Part shown: positions 43,314 through 54,923 of the stretch, piece by piece | Layout of the letters: every line of letters starts with the position of its first letter | Position numbering within the stretch: the first letter of the stretch is position 1 | Source: Globisporangium splendens | Lineage: Eukaryota; Oomycota; Peronosporomycetes; Pythiales; Pythiaceae | Direction of reading: 5' to 3' | Length of the DNA stretch: 64,000 bases | NCBI GenBank assembly: GCA_006386115.1 | Contig: VFIW01000129.1 | Coordinates: forward strand, 1-64,000 | Program-made: the position numbers and the translations under genes | The notes under the pieces: generated by a model | The model's database searches: none | The model's input: only the letters and a program-made list of their open reading frames with translations | What the model was told of the DNA's origin: nothing

Positions 43314-44540
43314 TCATCTGTAGCTGGAGATGTCGACGACGACGACGGTGATGTTGTCGAAGGTCTTGCGCGCGAGCGCGAGCTTCACGAGCGCGTCGGC
43401 GGCCTGCTGCGGATCGTCGTAGGCCGCTGCGGTCTTGGCGGCCGCCTTGCTGGACACAACGTCCCAGAGCCCGTCCGTGGCCATGATCAGGAACTGGTCG
43501 TCCGCCGTCAGCTCGTGTGTCGTGATCTCCGGGTCGCACGTGATCCAAGGTTTGAGTGACAGGTCACCGATGGACCGCGACATGGCCAGCGCGCCGTTCA
43601 CGCGCGGCACGTCGATCAGCTTGTTGATCGGCCACAGGTGGTACAGGAAGCTCGGCGAGCCCGTGACGTGCGCACCCTTGGCCTCCAGTCGCGCGCGTTC
43701 GTCCTTGCGGTTCGGTTTTTGATCTAAGGCAAAGCAGAACAAGCATGTCAGCACACTGATAAACAAACGTACGCACATATCCACACACACGTACCATTTG
43801 AGAGACACACAGGCTTGCCCTTGCGGGTGCAGATGATGGCGCGCGAGTCGCCGACGTTGCCGACGTAGAGCACGCCGTGGCGGATGATCGAGATGAGGCA
43901 CGTCGAGCCGTCCTCCATGGCAAACGACCGGAACACCTGGCCGGGGAGCCCACGCTGGAACGCCGCCGCACGCTCAAGATCGGGGCGCGAGCTGCGGCGC
44001 GCGATGGTGCAGAACTCGGCGTCCACAGCGCGCACGGCGGTGGTGATGGCGGCGTCCACACTCGCATTCGTGTCGATCTCGTTCTGAATTTTGGCAAACA
44101 CGTGCTCGGCGCAGTAGCGCGACGCACGGTCGCCGCCGTGGCCGTCGAACACGCCGAAGCACCCGACCGTCGCGCTCGCGTACCCGTTCAGCGTCAGCCG
44201 CGGTGCCGCATTGCCGCCAATCACATATGCGTCCTGTGAGCACAATATTTAGTACGCAAATAGGTCAAGCGTGTCACACTTGAGTCAGCATCAACAAGTC
44301 ACGCATTGCAAAGATCGACGGTTACATGTGCAAACACGCACATGCATGTTTGCATACACAAATACAAACGAGACGCACCTCCTGGTTGGCCTTGCCGCCG
44401 CGGTCCGTGGCGATGCCGACGGACGCCTTCTGCTTTTTTCCTGCGGGCTGACGCCGCGAGGACACGCTGTCAAAGCTGTCGCCGCTCGTGTGCGACGGCG
44501 GACCCTTGCGCTTCTGACCGACGGCTGCTGCGCTCGTCAT
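43314..44540 (-). CDS. PP2C-family Ser/Thr phosphatase, three exons
   Basis: Exons 44540-44379, 44233-43795 and 43723-43314 (GT-AG; introns 145 and 71 bp) give about 336 residues. The first exon is a basic, Ser-rich N-terminus (GQKRKGPPS, RRQPAGKKQK; possible nuclear signal). PP2C motifs follow in order: NQEDAYV, GVFDGHGGDRAS (near residue 84), LYVGNVGDSRAII, LSNDQKPNRKDE, GALAMSRSIGD, FLIMATDGLWDVVS and a final DNITVVVVDI. All metal-binding Asp residues are visible, so an active Mg/Mn-dependent phosphatase is predicted. Confidence 0.92.
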
Positions 44541-44550
44541 TGTGGGATCT

Positions 44551-44714
44551 TGTGTGTGTGTGTGTGTGTGGGAGCTGGGTGATTTTGTACACTAAGGTGC
44601 CGTCGACAAGGGGTTCTGGTTCTCTCTTGTCGAAGCGCTTGCGGCATGCAGAACCGTTCACAAAGACACCGCACAGGCTCATTTTTTTGGAAAATATTGT
44701 GGTTGCATGAGAAA

Positions 44715-44751
<37 letters not shown>
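44551..44751. repeat. Microsatellites upstream of the PP2C gene
   Basis: A (TG)n run at about 44551-44570, just 5' of the start codon, and a perfect (AG)15 run at 44722-44751. Confidence 0.9.
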
Positions 44752-44753
<2 letters not shown>

Positions 44754-46351
44754 GCACCGACATACCGAATGGCTGGTTTATGCGCGGATCTATCCCATCT
44801 CACAGGTACAAGATGAAGCCATTACTATCGCAATCGCACTCGACTATCTCAATAGATTACAAAGTAGTATGCAATTGTGCAGGTTGCAACTGGCCCAGCT
44901 CACGTCGTAGCGATGTGTGGAACTGCCACACGCATTTGTGTGGTGGGGGTTGTGGGTGAGCTGGCCTGTCTGTCCATGCAGTACAAAGGAATCTGCACTG
45001 AACTCCATGCTGTCGTCCGCCTCGTCTGCGAGTTCTGGGAAACGAGTGGACCAACAAGTCGGATTTACTAAAATAATCGGCGCATTCATGATGCATTTCA
45101 TAAACACACGAATTATTGAACGGGTGTTTTTGCTGCTTTCTTTTGATGCTGCGCAGTTTGAAAGATGGTAGAAGATGGACGTGGTTGGGGGAGCGCTGCC
45201 GGATGGCGATCTATAGCATCATCGTTGAACTCAGTGAACACGTGCGTATGGTGCCAAGCATGCCGCAGAATCCTTGCGTTGTTTTACGGCAGCGATGCTG
45301 GCGTCGTTCCATCAACTTTAATCGCACTTGCTTTTGCAATGCCATTTTGTTTCGGCGCGTGCACTTTTGCATGTTGCCACATGACTCATCAACACGCTCG
45401 TTAACAAGGCGACGAAGACGAAAAGTGTGTAAACAACTGCCGCAATCGTCGGAAAGTGAAGTTGGTGCGTCAAACCAACTGGCGAGCAACTTTTTCATAA
45501 ATTTCATAAATTTGTGATTTCTGTATGCATCTCACTGAGCGCAGCTGCAACTTTCTTGAATTAATTCTCGAGATGGTGGCGCATGCGGATTGGACAGATC
45601 GAGTTACAAGCGAAAAGGGGTTCCTGTGACCGAAGCAGCGTGAGTGACGGTCGTTGAACAGACTTGTTGCACAAGCAACAACTGTTGGGAAAATGACACA
45701 AACACGAAGAAAGCAGCGCAAGTGTGTTTGTGCTGTTTGCTGCTGTTTCTCATGAAATGAGTCACTTGACGGCGCTGCAAGACAGCACACTTCGGTGGTC
45801 ATTTTGTAAATAAATGGAGCAATAGAGAGAAGACTCGCTGTGTTCGAAGACGCTCCAGTGTGGTGGTTTTTCTCGCGAAACACGAGTCCATCTCGGCTGG
45901 CACAAATCCACACTCAGATCCCGAGTCTTTGAAATTCTCTAGCACCACTGCAAAATGGGTTCAAAGCAAGCAAATTTTGTGGTTTTATTCAGCATCCTTG
46001 ATAAGCAAAAGCTCCCAGTTAAATCATCCCTTGCTCAAATCCTCCTCTCTGCTTCAGCTCAAGCAGCCACGTTGAACATCAAAATTTTCTTTCTTTTTTT
46101 CTTCTAAACACGATTGCAGGTAAACATCCCCTTCTGGTGATCTCCTTCAATTTGTTCACAAGCAGCATGCCTAAAGTAGCGCTGACTACATCAATTCGCA
46201 TCAGGTGCTTCAATTAGTAACATTGCCTTCAAATAGTGGCGTTCAGCCCTCTCCCTAAGCATCCGTAAATAACTTGTGTTCACCCGTTTTTAATGACGGA
46301 TCCATTGTCAATCGCTCCAAACAGCAAAAGCACGACACCACCACTACAGCA
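44752..46351. other. Intergenic, no supported gene
   Basis: 1.6 kb between divergent genes (PP2C minus, RING plus). Short frames only, none with domains, signal peptide or splice support. A T-rich patch lies near 46085-46100. Confidence 0.5.
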
Positions 46352-48169
46352 ATGGCATCTTTTGACGACCTCGCGTTCATCTCGCACGCTGTACGCACAT
46401 GCGCATGCACACGACAAACCTCTCGACCACTCGTGTTGCGACATCCGCTTGCTAATTGTTTGTTTGTTCGCCACGTGCGTGTGCATTTGGCACCAGCGCG
46501 CGTCGTCGAGCACAGCGTCGTCGCGCAGCGCTCTCTTCTGTCACGACTGCAACGAAGTCGCGCAACAAACGACCGACGGTAACAGGAAAAATGCGTCCTG
46601 TGCTTGCTTGCATACAGAGAGAGACATGGTGCTCACCATGTCGCTGTTGTCGTTGAATGGCGTTGCGCTATGTGTACTTAGACGGAAAACGCTGTCTGGT
46701 CTGCGGCTGCGAGCTACAGGACCCAAGTGCGCGGCCACCCGCAACGCACGACGAAGTACGTACCTCCTGCTGACATGGAAACCAAGCACACCCGTAGCCT
46801 GCACATCTACCTCAAATCGCCTATGGACAATTGCTATCGTATTTGTTGCTGTAGGCGCTTCGCGTACCTGCCGATGGCGCCACCCCCACGCAGGACCTAC
46901 ATGCTCTGATGACGCGGTTGCTCTCGGTTGTCGGCGGCGATCTGGACGGCGCGGGCGAGAATGCGAATCGGCGTCCGGCGTCCGACGAAGCCGGTAAAGT
47001 ACAAGCTGATTGCCATGCTCATGTGCTTGTGCAATGATGTGTGGGCTGTGTAGTTGCATGCCTCTTGACTGTGTAATCTGTTCTTTTTGTATATATTATG
47101 GATGTGGCAGTGACACACTTGGGCTGCTTTGTGGCCGACCAGGCGTCGACGATCGAAGTCACCATCCGAGTCCAAGACATCAAGGGCGAAGTACCCTATG
47201 CATATGCGTTTCCGCGCTTGTTACGAGATTAAAGGCACATTTTCTGATCTTGAAGCTGTGATCCCCTCTTGTTTCTGCTGACTGTAGGTCGTCGCGGTGC
47301 CTGCGAATTTCGGACCGTGCGAGTCGATTTTACAGCGAGACGTGGTTCTCGCCGAGCCTTTTGATGGCGCCAGTGCGTTTGCCAACGCTGCGGACATGAA
47401 TGGAAAAGTACGACTTGCAATTATGGAAAATCGCGCGCACAGTATTCTGACATTTGATATTTGACATTTGTTGTCTTGCGCTGCACGAAGATTGTGGTGA
47501 TGGAGCGAGGCGTGTGCACGTTTGCTCAGAAGGTGCTGCACGCACAAGCAGCTGGCGCCGTGGCCGTCATCATCATCCAGACTGTGGACGTCTGGCCGTA
47601 CACGATGACGGATTCCAAGGGGGAGAGCGCGATGATCACGATCCCAGCGTTCATGCTCAGTGCGAAACAGGGCCACGGGTGAGCTTTGTTTTGTTCTTGC
47701 AAGCAGTTGATTTACTGCTGGAGTTGCTAAAGCAAATGGGGTGTTGCTTTTTTGTTTGCTTGCTTGCGTCCTTCAGCTTTGTCGAGTTCCTTCGCACCAG
47801 AAAGAGCGAGACGCCGACGGTGGCCGACATCACGGTGCGGCGTGACGCGCGCGAGTGCGTCATCTGCCAAGTGGACATGTCGGTCGGCATGAAAGTGACG
47901 CGGATGCCCTGCCAGGTACGTGTGTCTGGTTGATTTTTCCACATTTGCTGTATAGCGCTGATGTTTGCTTATTTGTGTGTGTGTGTGCGTTGACCAAAAA
48001 ACAGCATCTTTTCCACACGGAGTGCCTGCACGAGTGGCTCAAGATCGGCAACTCGTGTCCGATTTGTCGTGTCGAGATCCCCGCCAAGCAAAGCGCGACT
48101 CGCGGCGCGTTTGTGAACCAGACCGCGCAGCAACGAGGCGACTTTGCTTGGAACGACTGGTTTTCATAA
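46352..48169 (+). CDS. PA-domain RING-H2 E3 ubiquitin ligase, nine exons
   Basis: Exons 46352-46390, 46497-46578, 46682-46755, 46894-46993, 47111-47190, 47288-47407, 47491-47678, 47777-47915 and 48005-48169 join in frame at GT-AG sites to give about 328 residues. The N-terminus has a zinc-ribbon-like pair (CHDC ... CLVCGC). The middle is a protease-associated domain (VVAVPANFGPCES, VVMERGVCTFAQKVLHAQAAGAVAVIII). The C-terminus is a RING-H2 finger (CVICQVDMSVGMKV...CQHLFHTECLHEWL...CPICR). No membrane segment is seen, unlike typical PA-TM-RING proteins. It probably transfers ubiquitin with an E2. The first two exons are the least certain. Confidence 0.85.
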
Positions 48170-49805
48170 ATCAAACAACAAAAGCGAGACACAGAGAGTG
48201 ACCATTTTTACATTTTTGTTGGCGTCTGGGGAAGAAAAAACATTTTTACTATACTGCACGATATAGTAACTCCGCCTTCGACATGGAGCAATCGCTGGCC
48301 GATGCTATTGCTTCTGTTGAAATTGGTGGTGGCTCTGACCTACAAGGGACGATTTCATAATTTACAAATGGTTGATCTCTATGTGGTTCACAAACTGTCC
48401 GGTCATCGCCGAGCACCAAATATCATTTCTTTTCGCTGGAAATGCCGTACTCGGCCACGACATGGTCGCGAAGCGACGAGGAGAGACGACATCCGATCGA
48501 AACCAACTGTCACTGGGTGATGGCACGAGGTGCGTGGGGTACAGTAGTGTGTCGAGGACGTGGATAAGATTCCATGCCTTGGCCACTCATCGTGCTTCAC
48601 GTTGTGTGGAGCTAAGCTGGCTAAGAACAGTGAACATTTAGGACGACGAAAGATACTCTTAGGAGTAACTTGGTGGAGGAAACTCAGCAAGCACTCAGTA
48701 GACAATCTGCTGCAAGAAGCTCAATACAAGAAGGTTAACCAGGAACCCCAGCTGTGTCAGTTTCTACAGCTTCTTAGGATTGAAGTGTCTGGCTGAGTAT
48801 CTGCGCAGAAATTTTGGGTGGTTTAGTGCAATTGGCACTGAGTTTAAAAGCGTGAATGGGAGTTTTTGGCATCACTTTTGTGTTCTCGTGTCCGTGTGGT
48901 GATCTTAATTACCCTTGGTAAATTAGGAGACCTGAAATGTGACTGTGATGCAAGAGGTCACTTTATATGACGGTAAAATAACCCGAATATAACACAAAAT
49001 GTCCGGCCTTTCTTTGCATCAAATCGTCGGGAATGAGCGAGAAAGACTCAAATATGGCGCGAAAAGTCCATACAAAAATCAAGTCATTTTATCAAAACCC
49101 TAACCGCAGTCTGATCAATAGTCTCTGTCAAAAAAAAAACCCGACCAAGAGCGTTTTGGGTGCAACTGGAGTTTGCGTACAGTGTCGCTCGATGAGGAGA
49201 TAAAGGTTATTGAGGTCACGATTTAGACCAAATCTGTTTCAGACCAGGAGAAAATTAACCGTTAATGGAGCGACCTAATTTGTGTTTGTTGCTGATTGAA
49301 AAGCATGTTGATACCAAAGAACCGCGAGTGTGTCGAATTCTCGTATTTGAATGCTGCTGTACTCGATCAACAAGGACACGAGGCTCTGAATGAAAAAACA
49401 AACATACAATCACCCCTACTGGCTCTGTCATTCTCGATTCACATGATCGATGGATGGTGGATTAAACGTGAAGTCATCCGGCGTTTTTTGTTTTGCACAA
49501 CCCAAAGCGGTATGTGTAGTCATCAGGTGATGCAGTGCCGTTCCCCGAGTCATACTTCGAAGTGTAAGATCACAGCCATGTTGACCTTTCTTGAGCATGT
49601 AAGTGCTAGTGTTAGTTACCTACCTGAACAAGTCATTTTGCACGAATTCAGCTGCCACTTGATGGAGTAGATGACACGGAAGACAATATTCTCATGTCAA
49701 TCACGAACAAATAATTAACGTCCTTATTTTAAAGTGGGAAAGCGCTTCTACAATACTGAGAGAAACAGAGACACTTGAAAACGATGCTACGTAGAGCTGC
49801 ACACC
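48170..49805. other. Intergenic, possibly old repeat debris
   Basis: 1.6 kb between convergent genes. Several frames of 60-125 codons without recognisable domains or alternative splice-supported models. The stretch 48260-48790 has plausible but unassignable coding-like patches, possibly decayed transposon. Confidence 0.4.
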
Positions 49806-51810
49806 TCATTCGATACTGTGACGTCGATGATCCGAATATATCTCTTGATCTTGAGACTGCGGCTGATGATACGTGGTGTAGCGCGCGCTTGCGTCCTGGT
49901 TTCGAAGGAAATGCATGCAAATCGCCTTGAGCTGGAGCGCATTGCTGCGGTCAGCAGCGTCAAGAATGTAGTCGACGCTCTCGTCCGTGACCGAATACTG
50001 GAGCGCGCGTTCACAAATCTGCTTTAAATGGTCGAGCATGAACTGATCCGCCAGAATCAAGAGATCCAGTGTCGTGTCCATGTCGCCCGTTGAGCCAATG
50101 AACTCATCGTCATCCTCGTCGTCATCTGCTATTGCTTCATCGAACTCATCCTCGTCATCATCCACGAACGCTAGACAAGCACGAGCCGCTCGAACATCTC
50201 TTGCATCGCTTGGATGGAAAGATGACCACCGTCCTTGCTGCTGCTGTGTCCGGCCATGATTGTCTCGCAGTTTGTCTTTGCGACTGTAAGGCGAAGGTGC
50301 CCTTCGATGCGTCGAGCCTTCCACGGCGTGGCCTGTGTATAAATACTCGATCATCTTCAAGAAGACCACGTATCGAATATCAGGAAGAGCGATTTGTTTC
50401 TGACTGGATTCTCGAAAGCCCGACGTGAACATTCCCCGAAAGCGTTCACTTAATAGTGACAGAATCACTTTGTGGGCATACACGATTCGACCTTCCACAA
50501 GCTGTTGGAAAAACACGATCAAACCATACAATAAACAAAAAGGGTTGGACACTGATCTTCATCCCCATATCACCAGACAATTAGCAAGCACATCAGCAGA
50601 ACACACTTACGAATGAGATGTCAGAGAATTCTTCCGAGTTCATAAAGTACTTGAGCGATTGCTGCAGCGTTTGTGTAGAGGAAGCGAACGAAATTGCAGC
50701 TCGCGGCGGTGGGTCCGTGTCGAGGACGTAGAAGTCATTCAGATACTCGCTACCATAAGAGCCGCCAAACACAAAGAGTTTGCGATCCACAACCGAGCAC
50801 GAATGGCCCGCGCGTCGTCCAGGTCCATTGCCAAAAATCACGATCTGATCTTGATGCGGATTGTCATTCGGGTTCGCATCGCCGTCTCCATACATTCCAT
50901 AATCCACGAGCTGCTGCGGCGTGAGCGTCACGCCGCCCATTTCGTTTTCCTGTATTCCTCCACCGTGGACACTGCCGCGGTCATCGTCGGCCGGCAACTG
51001 CAAGGTCTCGATCCACACTTTCTCGCTCGGTTCATAGATATGGAGATCATTGTAGCATTTCGCGGACGGACCAGAGCCTCCAAAGAGAAAAATGCGGTCG
51101 CGATGGCACGAGAACGTCATCCCCGCGCGCGGGTGCGGCAGCGGCGCCTTCACATCCGCCCTGGACCACGTGAACGTATTGGTGTCTAAAATATGAATAT
51201 CGTTGAGGCGCTTTTGGCCGTCCCAGCCGCCAAACACGAGCACTTGTTCGCCGACAACTGCCGAGCTGTGGTTCGCTCTCGGGACGGGGATCTCGCCCGT
51301 CGCGTGGATTTTGCGCCACTCCATGAGATCGATGTTGAGCGCATGCAGATCGTTCAGGTACTCGCGTCCATCGCCGCCTCGAAACAGCAGGATACTGCGC
51401 AAATGCGGCAGATAATCCGCTGTGTGCATGTTGCACGGACCGGGTCCGCTGCCTTTCACGCTCGGCTGGTGCCACTGCCATCGATCAAGATCGAGCACAT
51501 GGAGATCGTCGGCTGCGAGCGGGCCGCTACCGAGCCACCCGCCGATGATGAACACCTTGTTGTCGTCCGCAAGCGTGGCCGTGTGGCCGTTGCGTCCCGC
51601 GGGCGGCGTCCCGCGCACGTCGCGCGACGGCACGAGCTCGCGCCATGTGTACGTGCGGCAGTCGAAGAGGTAGAGCTCGTTGTGGTTGCGTCGGCCGTCG
51701 TAGCCGCCGAAGACGAGGATCTCGTGGCTCGAGATGACGGTGGCGCTGTGGTTCTTGATGGTGGGCGTCGTGCCCTGCACGGCCAGCGGCGTCCAGCGCA
51801 TGGGCGACAT
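49806..51810 (-). CDS. Kelch-repeat and BTB domain protein, two exons
   Basis: Exons 51810-50611 and 50501-49806 (GT-AG, intron 109 bp) give about 631 residues. Residues 1-370 hold six Kelch repeats (ILVFGGYDGRRNHNELYLFD, VFIIGGWLGSG, ILLFRGGDGREYLNDLHAL, VLVFGGWDGQKRLNDIHIL, IFLFGGSGPSAKCYNDLHIY, LFVFGGSYGSEYLNDFYVL), a beta-propeller. The BTB fold follows (SDISFLVEGRIVYAHKVILSLLSERF, YVVFLKMIEYLYTG), interrupted by an insert of about 80 residues with Gln and a very acidic run (DDDEDEFDEAIADDDEDDDE), then LLILADQFMLDHLKQICE. Kelch before BTB is the reverse of animal KLHL proteins. Likely a CUL3 adaptor or scaffold; a third exon at the C-terminus is possible. Confidence 0.88.
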
Positions 51811-52271
51811 CTTCAGCGCCGAACTGCTAGTGATGTGACGCCGCAGTCGCGTCCTTCCTTTCCCCTGCTGTCAGTGTGACTGTGATGTTTTTTTTTTCTA
51901 TCGAAAGAATAACGACGGGAAACAGGACCATCACTCCTGCTGAAAAACCAACGTGTCTACGTGGACATGAGTAGCACAATATTCAACTCGGTTTGATGGA
52001 AAACAGCACAAATTTGCACAATTATTGGCCGATTGTGGCACGTCGTGGGATCAAAAAGACAGAAAATGGCAATGCGGAATCAAGTGGGGGGTTTTGTTTC
52101 ATGATTGCGCTAGCTATACCCGCATTCATAGACCGACAGTGAACACGTCAGGGCTCGCAGCATGTTGAAGTGGCACACTCGGTTCAACTCACGCATGTTT
52201 CCCTTTCTTTTCCATACAACAGACACTAGACAGCAAAGACACGCTCTCTCTCTCTCTATGGGCATATTTCA

Positions 52272-54923
52272 CTACAAGGCGACTTTGATGGTCGATCGCG
52301 GCGAGAAGCTACTGCCCGCGGCGCTGTGGTAGGACGGCTCGCGGGAGGCGCGCGCCGCGGGAGGCGACACCACCATCGTCACGTACACGTTCGAGCCGCG
52401 TCCCGAAGACACCTGCGACGCCATGAGGTCGCACGACGACGACGTGGACGTGAGATCCCCCGAGTGCGCGTGGTCCGCGACGTCGATGCGCTCGACGGGC
52501 GTCTGGAACTCGACCAATTCGGGTTCCAACTCGTCGTCGTCGTCATGGTCGTCGCGCTCGCGGTCGAAGCGCGTCGGGCGAGGGTGGAAGCTGCGCGCGC
52601 CAGCACCACCGCCGTTTTGTTTGTTCGTGTTGCGCTTTGCGAGCAGCCGCAGTGCGAGCGCGAACATGATCACGTGGCGCACAAACCACGCGATGAGCAC
52701 GATCGAGTTAAGGAAGATGAACGCGTTTGCGGCGCGGGAGCGCACGTCGCTCGACTGGTTCGTTACATCGAGGAACGCGAATGCGAGTGCGAAGTTTGCA
52801 ATCTTGACCACGGACAACGTGAACGTGAAGAGGCCGACAGATAAGGTCACGAAGCCCGCCTGGAAGAACACAGCGCCGAGATACACGACTTGCACAATGA
52901 GCACGAGTACGAGCATTGAAGTTGCAGAGGAGAGAATGTTTATGATCCCGATGAGAAAACCCGACGAGAGCTGCACTGCGACCACGACAACGAAAAACAA
53001 CCGACGGCGGTACGTGTACGCAGCGTACAATGATCCCCAGAGCGCTTGATTCTTCACGTCTAAAAGCTCACGCTCGCTCTTGTGATACAACTCACGAATC
53101 GCAACTGCTAATACGCCAAAGCAAACGACACCGAGGACAATGATCGCGAGGACAAGTGAGCCTACAGAGAATTTGTTGGCATCGATCTCCATCGCGATTT
53201 CAAACGAGGCAAAGAGGCTCATCGGGTATAATGCAAATAGCCAAATCAAGACGCAGAGACCCAGGAAGCGCAACGAGATCAGCCGGAGTCCGTACACGTT
53301 GCTTGCTTGCGACGGGTCAATCACCGAGTAGTTGTCAATTGCATCGAATTTGTCGCTGTCCTCGGCTTTCCGCTTGGCAAACAACACGAGCGTGACGTAT
53401 ACTGCGAAAAGTACGCCAAAGACGAGCAGAAACGCCAACGTGCACAAAAACAGCAAATTCGTTTCCTTGATGCCGATGCGATCCCCATATGCGACGACAC
53501 CCGTGAGAACGACTGAGTCAAGACGACGGCTTGTAACAGCACTATCGCCGTTGCTACGTTGGATAAGAAACAGCGACCACGAAAAGGCATCGGTGAAATC
53601 CCAGAGGAAGTACGGCGTGCGGACAAGGTTCAATTGCGAAAGCGACCCCATCTGCTGCAAGTAGCCGATGTACAACACAAACTCCCACGTGTTTGGGGAC
53701 CAAAGCACTGCCGCGGACCAGTTCACGTTTGGGTCAAACGACACATAGTGAAGGAACAGAAGCAGCGCAACGGATATACCAGCAAACGTACAGGTGGTGA
53801 ACCGTAATACATCGTGAAATGCCATGAAGCTCTTGGACATAGAAACTGCGTTCACAGGGTTCGCTCGCGTGTTCCCGCCAATGACGTTCTCTTCTTTCGT
53901 GGTCGTCACTTGCGTCTCCATGCTTCCCGATCGGTCTTCCTGGACGATAGGCGTATCTGCTTTGTCGCCACGAGTGTATTTCTTGGTCACGTCATCGTCG
54001 CGTGCGATGTCGAAGATCAAGTTTGGCTTTGGTGTGGTCGTAGGAGTTGGAGTTTGAGTTGTCGGAACGGGTTCTGTTGGCGTAGGATTAACTTGAGTTG
54101 TTGGAATGGGGACACTTGGCGCGTTATCCCATTTAATAGGTGGGTCTGTCTTTGTCGACGATGGAGCTGGTGACGATGATGGCTCGTTTGGTGAAGGACT
54201 GGGTTCTAGAGTTGATTCAGAGGACGATGGTGTGGGTGTTCGCGTCGGCGTTGGACTCGGCTCTGGAGTTGGTGAGTCTGTCCGATTTCCTGGGATGGTC
54301 GGAACAGGATCCGCTGTGGTTGGCGTTGGTACCGGGCTGGAGCTGGTTGGAGTTGGCGTCGTGATGACTACGCCGTCAGATGAACCCGCAGTTGGAGTTA
54401 TTGCGACAGGCGCTGGACTCGATGGAGGAAGCGTTGCAGGATGATTGGGTGTTGGACTGGGCACGTTGGTCGTTGGATTAATTGCAGAAGTGTCCACGGA
54501 AAGGCTTCCAGATACAGCCACTTGCGGGTCGTCCATCGATCGCACTTGATCCGCGCCTGAACTCGTTTTCGGAGCATCGTCACCAGCGTTTAAGGTTGGT
54601 GTCACCGACGCATTGCTGGAATCGTCCACACTCCGTAGCTCTTCTTTCGAGTCCAGAGCACCCGACGTGCTGCTACCAGCAGTGACTGTCGGCACAATTG
54701 TGGTGGCTCCCGATGCCTCGACATGCGGGAACCCAGCGTCTTCCTGACGCAGAATCAAACCCGTCGTCGTGCCCGACGAAGAAGAGCCCGTCGCCAGTAG
54801 AGCATTGCTGCTGCTGTTGTCTGCGTTCGCTAACGGCGCCGCCGCTGCGGTGCTTGGGGTCACTGCGACGACGGCAGCCACCCCTACAGCGAGCCACGCG
54901 ATGTGCTTCGTCAGGTGCACCAT
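52272..54923 (-). CDS. TRP-like multipass membrane protein with mucin-like ectodomain
   Basis: A single 883-residue frame; the ATG at 54923 precedes a signal peptide (LAVGVAAVVAVTPSTAAAA). Residues ~30-310 are Ser/Thr/Pro-rich (PTPNHPATLPPSSPAP, PTPEPSPTPTRTPTPSSSE), probably a glycosylated cell-wall-spanning stalk. About nine hydrophobic segments follow (for example FTTCTFAGISVALLLFLHYV, LLFLCTLAFLLVFGVLFAVYV, NAFIFLNSIVLIAWFVRHV), resembling the fungal-type TRP-like/flavin carrier domain. The cytosolic tail is acidic and Ser-rich (DDHDDDDELEPELVEF). It may act as a mechanosensor or channel at the hyphal surface; function is inferred. Paralogous to the gene at 1-1616. Confidence 0.75.
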   Translation of the reverse strand: MVHLTKHIAWLAVGVAAVVAVTPSTAAAAPLANADNSSSNALLATGSSSSGTTTGLILRQEDAGFPHVEASGATTIVPTVTAGSSTSGALDSKEELRSVDDSSNASVTPTLNAGDDAPKTSSGADQVRSMDDPQVAVSGSLSVDTSAINPTTNVPSPTPNHPATLPPSSPAPVAITPTAGSSDGVVITTPTPTSSSPVPTPTTADPVPTIPGNRTDSPTPEPSPTPTRTPTPSSSESTLEPSPSPNEPSSSPAPSSTKTDPPIKWDNAPSVPIPTTQVNPTPTEPVPTTQTPTPTTTPKPNLIFDIARDDDVTKKYTRGDKADTPIVQEDRSGSMETQVTTTKEENVIGGNTRANPVNAVSMSKSFMAFHDVLRFTTCTFAGISVALLLFLHYVSFDPNVNWSAAVLWSPNTWEFVLYIGYLQQMGSLSQLNLVRTPYFLWDFTDAFSWSLFLIQRSNGDSAVTSRRLDSVVLTGVVAYGDRIGIKETNLLFLCTLAFLLVFGVLFAVYVTLVLFAKRKAEDSDKFDAIDNYSVIDPSQASNVYGLRLISLRFLGLCVLIWLFALYPMSLFASFEIAMEIDANKFSVGSLVLAIIVLGVVCFGVLAVAIRELYHKSERELLDVKNQALWGSLYAAYTYRRRLFFVVVVAVQLSSGFLIGIINILSSATSMLVLVLIVQVVYLGAVFFQAGFVTLSVGLFTFTLSVVKIANFALAFAFLDVTNQSSDVRSRAANAFIFLNSIVLIAWFVRHVIMFALALRLLAKRNTNKQNGGGAGARSFHPRPTRFDRERDDHDDDDELEPELVEFQTPVERIDVADHAHSGDLTSTSSSCDLMASQVSSGRGSNVYVTMVVSPPAARASREPSYHSAAGSSFSPRSTIKVAL

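Noticed and set aside
49296..49670. Plus-strand 124-codon frame
   Set aside because: No recognisable domain; flanked by AT-rich sequence and may be repeat debris.
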